A DNA stretch of 64,000 nucleotides from Polaribacter ponticola (GTDB lineage Bacteria; Bacteroidota; Bacteroidia; Flavobacteriales; Flavobacteriaceae), in NCBI RefSeq assembly GCF_026191475.2, contig NZ_JAOSLC020000004.1:121092-185091 (forward strand). The letters run 5' to 3'. The translations under genes were made by a program, and so were the position numbers. The notes under the pieces were generated by a model. The model saw only the letters and a program-made list of their open reading frames with translations, did no database searches and was not told where the DNA came from. Each line of letters begins with the position of its first letter. Within the stretch, counting starts at the first letter, position 1. Positions 58,948-64,000 of the stretch are shown in pieces.

Positions 58948-59919
58948 TTAATTTTGCACTAAAGTACTTTTATAGTTGTTATCATATATTAATCCTGATT
59001 TTGCAATTGCAAAAGCCTGTTTTAGTAACTTATTACATACTGCTATTAATGCTAGTTTTTTACTCTTTCCTTTGGCAACAATTCGATCATAAAGTGCCTT
59101 ACAAGCTTTGTTATATTTACAAGCATTAAAACTGCACATAAATAATAAATTTCGCAGCTTTTGGTTGCCTATTTTACTAATTCTCGGACGTCCTTTTACG
59201 CTACTTCCACTTTGCCTAATAATGGGCGTTAAGCCTGCATAACTACACAACTCTTTTGCACTTGTAAAACGATCAAATCCATCTGTTAAAACAACTAACA
59301 TTAGTGCTGTCTTATCTCCTATTCCTGGTATACTTTTTAAGCTTATTAAAACTTCTTGATGCTCTTGTTTTACTAAAATTAATAATTTATCCTCTAAACT
59401 TTTCATCTGTTTTTCAAGATATTTTAAACTTTGTTTTAAAGAACTTACAACTGCTTTACTTGGTGTACCTAAAACCAATTCGCCATGAATCTTGTTTTTT
59501 AGCATTGTGCTCTGTTTTGTATAGGTAGAAAGGAGTCTAGTCATTTATAAACATTCTAATTGATGCTTTGAATTACCTTTCCATAATTTTAATTCTACTT
59601 GTTTTGCATACTCACAAATTAATCTCGAATCACTCTTATCTGTCTTAATCTTTGACAATTTCATCTGAATAAATCTTTTTACAGATAATGGATTTTCTAC
59701 TGATAATTGAAAACCAGATTCTTGTAAATAATAAGCCAATTGATAATGATAATAGCCCGTGGCTTCCATTACACAATGACTATCAGAACCTAAGAGTTTT
59801 ACAAGCTTTTTAAAACCTGTAATACTGTTTTTAAATTGGTAATAATTACCCCCTGAATCTGTAACATCAAAAACTAAATGACTGACGTCAATCCCAAAAT
59901 ATTTTGTATCTTTAATCAT
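58948..59919 (-). pseudogene. IS110 transposase interrupted by an in-frame stop
   Basis: N-terminal DEDD domain (59545-59919): FGIDVSHLVFDV, CVMEATGYYHYQ and KTDKSDSRLI carry the acidic residues. C-terminal Transposase_20 domain (58948-59544): LKSIPGIGDKTALMLVV, FTSAKELCSYAGLTP and RQSGSSVKGRPRISKIG with the likely catalytic Ser. The two halves are in the same frame, separated only by TAA at 59545-59547 (ECL-stop-MTRLL). One substitution (for example CAA to TAA) explains it. This is not a homopolymer break, so the element is probably inactive unless the stop is read through. Confidence 0.85.
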
Positions 59920-60132
59920 AAGAAAATGTTTTGTGAAAGGACAATCTACGCGAGTTTCAACGACTTAAAATCGAGGTCTAAATAGCCTCATAGAACTGTA
60001 CGAAATCTGTGTAGAAAAGAGAGGGGATTTTCAATGTTGACGAAGTCTTGGCTTCTGCGTGTATAATAACCTTATTCCTCTCTTTTGTGCTTTCTGTTTA
60101 TAAATCTAATTTAATGTTTTACAAACTTAAGC
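59920..60132 (-). ncRNA. Candidate bridge RNA region of IS110 element 1
   Basis: About 210 nt of non-coding DNA between the transposase start and the element end, the position where IS110 elements encode their bridge RNA. Perfect 10-bp stem AAAAGAGAGG (60015-60024) with CCTCTCTTTT (60077-60086) closing a 52-nt loop. Also CTGTACGAAATCTGTGTAG and other internal partial repeats. No ORF. Confidence 0.5.
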
Positions 60133-60243
60133 CGTATATAATTTATTGCTAGTTCTAACCTACTTACGAAAATCCTCGCGGATTTTCTATTCGGTTTTTA
60201 TTTACTAAATTTAGTGCTTAAACCACGCAACAAACCATATACG
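60133..60243. repeat. Central part of cassette repeat R3
   Basis: CGTATATAATTTATTGCTAG ... GAAAATCC-TCGC-GGATTTTC (60168-60187) ... GCAACAAACCATATACG. It aligns along its length with 58350-58460 (R2). Its two outer ends are displaced: the left by IS110 element 1, the right by IS110 element 2. Confidence 0.75.
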
Positions 60244-60282
60244 TATTCCAAGATCAAATCCTAATAAAATTTAGTTTTTGTT

Positions 60283-61275
60283 TTAAGCAGCATAATTTTG
60301 AAGAACAACATACAGTGTTCCTCTTTTAACTACTGCAAAAGCTCTCGCTATTAGTTTGTTTCTAACATTATTTATTGCTAACATTTTATCTTTTCCTTCT
60401 GCTAACTTTTTTTGATAATACAATTTTAGTTCGCTATCATGTTGTATTGCAGAAACACTTGCCATACTTAGTAAACTTTTCATCTTTCTATCTCCTAAAT
60501 AATGACATTGTTTTCGTCTATGAATACTTGTACCAGAGCGATGCTCAAAAGGTGCAGTTCCACAATAACTGGAGAAAGCACGACAACTTTTAAAACGTGT
60601 AAAGTTACCTGTATGATAAATTAATTGACAAGCAACCACAAGACCAATCCCTTTCATACTTTTTAATAATTCGTAGTTTTTACTCATAGAAATATCATCA
60701 AAAATTATTTCTTCAATTCTAATTTCTATTGCCTTTACTTGCTTGGTTAGATAATCAATACTACGTTTTAAACTGATACAACCTAAATCTGTTGTAGAAC
60801 TTAGTAAAAGTACTTTCATTTCTTTTAAAGTGCCTTTTAAACCTGCATTATTTCTAACTAACTGGTCTCTTAAAGCTAACAGTCTACCAAGCTCTAAATG
60901 AGAACTACTCTTTACAGTACTTGGTATTAATTCTTCCCTGTAAAGCCAACCATACCTTGCAATTACTTGCGCATCTAGCTTATCTGTCTTCTCTTTTACA
61001 ATCCCAGAAGAACGCTTAATTTTTAACGGACTCTCCTCCACAAAAACAACTTTCTTACTATGTAAATAAAGTGCCAACTTTAAGGAATAATAACCTGTAT
61101 TCTCAAAACAATAAAAAACAGCACTTTCTTTTGTTGCTTGTAAAACCCATTTTAAGAGGCTTTTGTAACCAACTAAATCGTTCTTAAACTCTTTATGAAC
61201 TTGGGCATGATAACAATAAGCATCAATCGTCTTTTTTGATACATCAATTCCTACTACTTCTCTGTAATTTTTCAT
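60283..61275 (-). CDS. IS110-family transposase, intact
   Basis: 330 aa, normal length. DEDD_Tnp_IS110 domain: VVGIDVSKKTIDAYCY (Asp), FYCFENTGYYSLKLALYL (Glu), VKEKTDKLDAQVIARYG (Asp). Transposase_20 domain: LKSMKGIGLVVACQLIYHTG, FSSYCGTAPFEHRSGTS (catalytic Ser) and GDRKMKSLLSMASVSA. All catalytic residues appear present, so this copy could be active. Confidence 0.93.
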   Translation of the reverse strand: MKNYREVVGIDVSKKTIDAYCYHAQVHKEFKNDLVGYKSLLKWVLQATKESAVFYCFENTGYYSLKLALYLHSKKVVFVEESPLKIKRSSGIVKEKTDKLDAQVIARYGWLYREELIPSTVKSSSHLELGRLLALRDQLVRNNAGLKGTLKEMKVLLLSSTTDLGCISLKRSIDYLTKQVKAIEIRIEEIIFDDISMSKNYELLKSMKGIGLVVACQLIYHTGNFTRFKSCRAFSSYCGTAPFEHRSGTSIHRRKQCHYLGDRKMKSLLSMASVSAIQHDSELKLYYQKKLAEGKDKMLAINNVRNKLIARAFAVVKRGTLYVVLQNYAA

Positions 61276-61483
61276 ATTTTTACAATTAGAATGATTAAAT
61301 ATGTTGCAAAAACTACTTCCTTTATCGGGATTATATACTCCTGGTATTCCAAATGGTTCTTTGCAACTTTATAGGAATAAGAGGACTCGTACGTGTAAGG
61401 GAACTAAAATTCTAAAACACGTTATAGTTCTCCTCTTTTCCTAAATAAAGATATTTAATACAAACTAAAGAAACACGCTGGCA
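61276..61483 (-). ncRNA. Candidate bridge RNA region of IS110 element 2
   Basis: Non-coding, with nested helices AAGAGGA (61379-61385) / TCCTCTT (61431-61437) and ACGTGT (61391-61396) / ACACGT (61417-61422). The AAGAGG/CCTCTT stem matches the one in element 1 in sequence and position relative to the transposase start, suggesting a conserved structural RNA. Confidence 0.5.
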
Positions 61484-61514
61484 ACAAGCTAAAGAAACTT
61501 CCGAACTTAAAATT
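61484..61514. repeat. Right end of cassette repeat R3
   Basis: GCTGGCAACAAGCTAAAGAA (61490-61509) matches GTTGGCAACAAGCTGAAAAA at 57151-57170, including sequence beyond the GGCAAC core. Confidence 0.6.
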
Positions 61515-61606
61515 AAGACAAGAAAATAGAACAAAATATTTACCTAAATAAACTACTAACCGCTGGTAACTATAAGGAATTATCAAGATAAATCAACGGT
61601 ATAATA

Positions 61607-61652
61607 AAATGTAACTAAATTTTTAGTTTAAACTAAAAATTTAGTTACATTT
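61607..61652. promoter_or_regulatory. 46-bp perfect palindrome upstream of the S41 peptidase gene
   Basis: A 23-nt arm (61607-61629, AAATGTAACTAAATTTTTAG plus TTT) is exactly reverse-complemented at 61630-61652. It is followed by GTTTTT and ends 24 nt before the ATG at 61677. It could be an operator, a promoter-proximal attenuator or a cassette element. The flanking 61515-61606 holds no gene. Confidence 0.6.
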
Positions 61653-61676
61653 GTTTTTCACATAATATTTTATCCT

Positions 61677-63973
61677 ATGAAGCATTTCCTTTTTACTTTA
61701 GTTTTTTTATCGTGTAGCTTATTCACAGAAGCTCAAACAGTAAAATATTTTAAACATCTCATTTTTCGTGAAACACCTTATTCAGAAACAAAAGGAAGAA
61801 TACCGTTAACAGAAGAAGAAACAAAAAATGTAAATCATTTTAAGTTAAACTATGATGCACAAAATAGATTAATATTGATTGAATACCAATACAACAAAAA
61901 CCTTATTGATTTAAGTAGAAGCGGATTACTTGATGGTAAAAGAGCATTAGCTTCAAAAACTGAAATAACATATGCCGAAAATACGGAAACACGACTATTT
62001 TTTGATGTTGATAATAAACAAACTACAAATGGAATGGGAGTATTTAAAGAAGTGTATACCTATAATAAAAAAGGAAAAAGAGTTGGTTTAAAATATTATA
62101 ACAAAAATGATGAACCTATAAATAATAGCTGGAATATTTTTGAATACACTTGGAAACACATTGATAATAATTCTGTATTAGAAACAAGAAAAGATAAAAA
62201 TGGAGTAAATGTAACTATGCGACCTTATTATAAGTTTCATAACGTTCTATATAAATTCAATGATAAAGGATTATTACTATCAATGAATAATGTAGATAAG
62301 AGATTGAAATTAATAAATGATGAAACAGGAATAGCCACAGATAAAGCTACTTATGATGAAAATAACAACCTCATTAATTTTAAGTTTTTTAACGCTGAAA
62401 ACAAACCATCTGTTGGTTCATTTTTAGGGACAGCTGGAGGTTTTGCAACTTATGACAAAAACGGAAATTGTTTAAAATATGCAACAATTGGTTTAGATGG
62501 AAACTATAAAGTTGATAAAAGAAGTAATGATGCGTATTCAAAATATAAGTTTGATAGTATTGGTAATTTGATAGAACGCAGTAATTACGATATAAATAAC
62601 AAAATACAAAAAAGACGAGGAGTTGTAAGCGTTAAATATATTTATGATAAAGATAATCCATTACAGCTTTTAAAAACCGAATTACACCACACTCTATCAA
62701 ATAAAGTGGTTGAGGACTCTATTCTTAAAAATCTCAATAGCCAGATTGAAAAAGATAAGTTAGTCAAAGATTTTAATCAATTATTAGAAACACTAAAAGA
62801 ACATCCAACACAGTTTGAATTTATTGATAAAGAATATTACGAGAAGCTTGTAAATATTCAACGAGACAAACTAAAAGATTCTATGACTGTTAAGGAATTT
62901 TATCAAATAACTTCACCTATAGTTACAAGTTTAGGGTGTTTACATACACGAATAGTCGATACTCGATTTTTTAGAACACCTCAAAAATATTGGTTACCAT
63001 TAATTGTATGGTTTGAAGATGAAAAAATGTATGCCATAAACAATTGTATAGAAAATATAGAAATGAATGTAGGTTCCGAAATTTTAGAAATTAACGGAAT
63101 TTCATCAAGCGAAATATATAAAACGCTAAAAACAACAATCTCTGCAGATGCTTTTAATCAAAGCTTTTATAGAGGAGATTTAAATGTAAATTTTTTATAT
63201 TACTATCATAGTTATTTTGGTTTTGAACCTGAATACAACATAAAATTTAAGCCTTATAATTCTAAAAAAGTAATTACAACATCCTTTCTTATTGATGAAC
63301 CAGCCCCTAATTACAAAGCAAAACTAAATAATAAGCCAAGATTAGGCTTAGAAATTATTAAAGAAAAGAAAACAGTAATAATCAAGATTAAGAATTTTAG
63401 TTATTTCCCTAGAGGTAGACAAAATATTGATTTTTTTAAAGAAACAATAGATACATATATGAAAAAAATTAAAGATGAAAACATAAATAAAGTAGCGTTT
63501 GATTTAAGGGGAAATAGAGGGGGAATCCAGAATGTGCCAAACATGTGATATCTTATATTCTTGCTAAAGAAATTAATTATTATGAAGATAATGACTTAAA
63601 TAAAAGACGAAATAGACCAATAACAATAACACCCAAAACAACAAATAACATTAGTGATATTAAGATATATATGTTAATAAATGGTCGTTCTGCATCTGCA
63701 ACTGCACAAATGTTAGCTGTTGTAAAACATAATCAGTTAGCTACCATAATAGGAGAAGAAACAGGAGGTACTTACAGTACGCATCCTGGTAGAGTAATAC
63801 CATCATTAAAAAACACAAAACTTAGTTTGCAAATAGGTACAGAAAGAGAATCTGTCAATGTTCCTAAATTAGTTTTAGACAAAGGTATAATTCCAGATAA
63901 AAAAATTAAGTTAAAGCTCTCAGATATAATAAGGGCAAATGACCCATTATTGAACTATATTTTGGAGGAATAA
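61677..63973 (+). CDS. Secreted S41-family (C-terminal processing) peptidase (frame broken at 63519)
   Basis: About 765 aa when restored. Signal peptide MKHFLFTLVFLSCSLFTEAQ. Residues about 25-335 are a repeat region of WG/RHS-like strands (ITYAENTETRLFFDVDNK, EVYTYNKKGKRVGLKYYNKN, ATYDENNNLINFKFFNAENK). The C-terminal S41 peptidase has NKVAFDLRGNRGG and the Ser nucleophile region LINGRSASATAQMLA plus GEETGGTYSTH. The G5 run at 63519-63523 should be G6 (or one A more), giving RGGNPECAKHVISYILAK. It is a lone gene between cassette repeats and probably cleaves cell-surface substrates. Confidence 0.83.
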
Positions 63974-63985
63974 ACAATCGGAAAT

Positions 63986-64000
63986 AAAGCCAGTGGCTAA
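63986..64000. repeat. Left end of a further cassette repeat at the window edge
   Basis: AAAGCCAGTGGCTAA resembles the R2 left end AAAGCCAGTTGCCAACAACG. It begins 12 nt after the S41 stop and runs out of the window. Confidence 0.45.

Larger units (their letters stand above)
58922..60132 (-). mobile_element. IS110-family element 1 (edges approximate)
   Basis: About 1.2 kb between the broken halves of repeat R3, containing one IS110 transposase and about 200 bp of upstream non-coding DNA. As expected for IS110, I see no terminal inverted repeats. Edges are inferred from where similarity to the intact repeat R2 stops and resumes, and may be off by several bases. Confidence 0.7.
60244..61483 (-). 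mobile_element. IS110-family element 2 (edges approximate)
   Basis: About 1.24 kb between CATATACG (60236-60243) and GCTGGCAACAAGC (from 61490), i.e. inside the right arm of repeat R3. It contains an intact transposase and a structured upstream region. It is not closely related to element 1 at protein level. Confidence 0.7.

Noticed and set aside
57130..64000. Calling the region a true integron
   Set aside because: No integrase gene, no attI and no verified GTTRRRY core in the window, so I only claim a cassette-like repeat array.
1..64000. CRISPR arrays, tRNA or rRNA genes
   Set aside because: I looked for regularly spaced direct repeats and for cloverleaf or rRNA-like GC-richer blocks and saw none; the repeats present are inverted or dispersed.

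Overview
The window is AT-rich DNA from a bacterium of the family Flavobacteriaceae (phylum Bacteroidota); Polaribacter or Tenacibaculum-like is my best guess, but I cannot fix the genus. The evidence is the family-typical proteins (DUF6452/DUF6048 pair beside rlmD, BatA-domain protein, TIGR02757 protein, DUF5916 outer-membrane protein, BatA/dihydroorotase-like/DUF4870 order), promoters of the Bacteroidetes type (TTG ... TAnnTTTG), and the lack of any other promoter style. No rRNA, tRNA or CRISPR was seen.

Layout. 0-12 kb: rocD (cut by the window edge), a membrane protein with TM-helix repeats, lipocalin-like and OmpA lipoproteins, rlmD, a ParDE toxin-antitoxin pair, pterin dehydratase, DUF6452/DUF6048, a 2OG-Fe(II) oxygenase, an eIF1-like protein, DUF1835, a nucleoside phosphorylase and a THI5-like binding protein. 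12-26.7 kb: ung, mutS2, envelope proteins, a Crp/Fnr regulator, sucC, DUF5916, lolD, TIGR02757, BatA-domain protein, a dihydroorotase homologue without its catalytic histidines, and an alpha/beta hydrolase. 26.7-30 kb: a compact minus-strand operon with a coiled-coil protein, a 272-aa partner protein, a Ras-like GTPase and a PAS-containing hybrid kinase. 30-44 kb: MBL hydrolase, an ECF sigma/anti-sigma/sensor operon, an HAD-kdsB-manA operon, queD, idi, two peptidyl-prolyl isomerase genes, prfC and an outer-membrane protein. 44.4-51.2 kb: four tandem paralogous membrane hybrid histidine kinases between two terminators with the same hairpin core. 51.2-56.7 kb: leuC-(four-helix-bundle gene)-leuD-cimA/leuA-leuB, with several interspersed repeats. 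57-64 kb: an accessory region where small independent genes (ABM monooxygenase + AraC, a small membrane protein, an S41 peptidase) are separated by copies of a ~137-bp hairpin repeat that looks like a cassette boundary. Two different IS110-family elements sit in the two arms of one of these repeats.

A point that affects the whole annotation: 21 reading-frame breaks in 18 genes lie at homopolymers, and 16 of them are A/T runs of exactly 7 where 8 would restore a family-typical protein. This pattern points to homopolymer under-calling in the assembly rather than mass gene decay. I therefore give the full restored spans of these genes and state the break in each.

Strongest candidates for undescribed biology: the cassette-like repeat array with its paired IS110 insertions and candidate bridge RNAs (57-64 kb), the four-gene GTPase/kinase operon (26.7-29.9 kb), and the four-kinase tandem array (44.4-51.2 kb).
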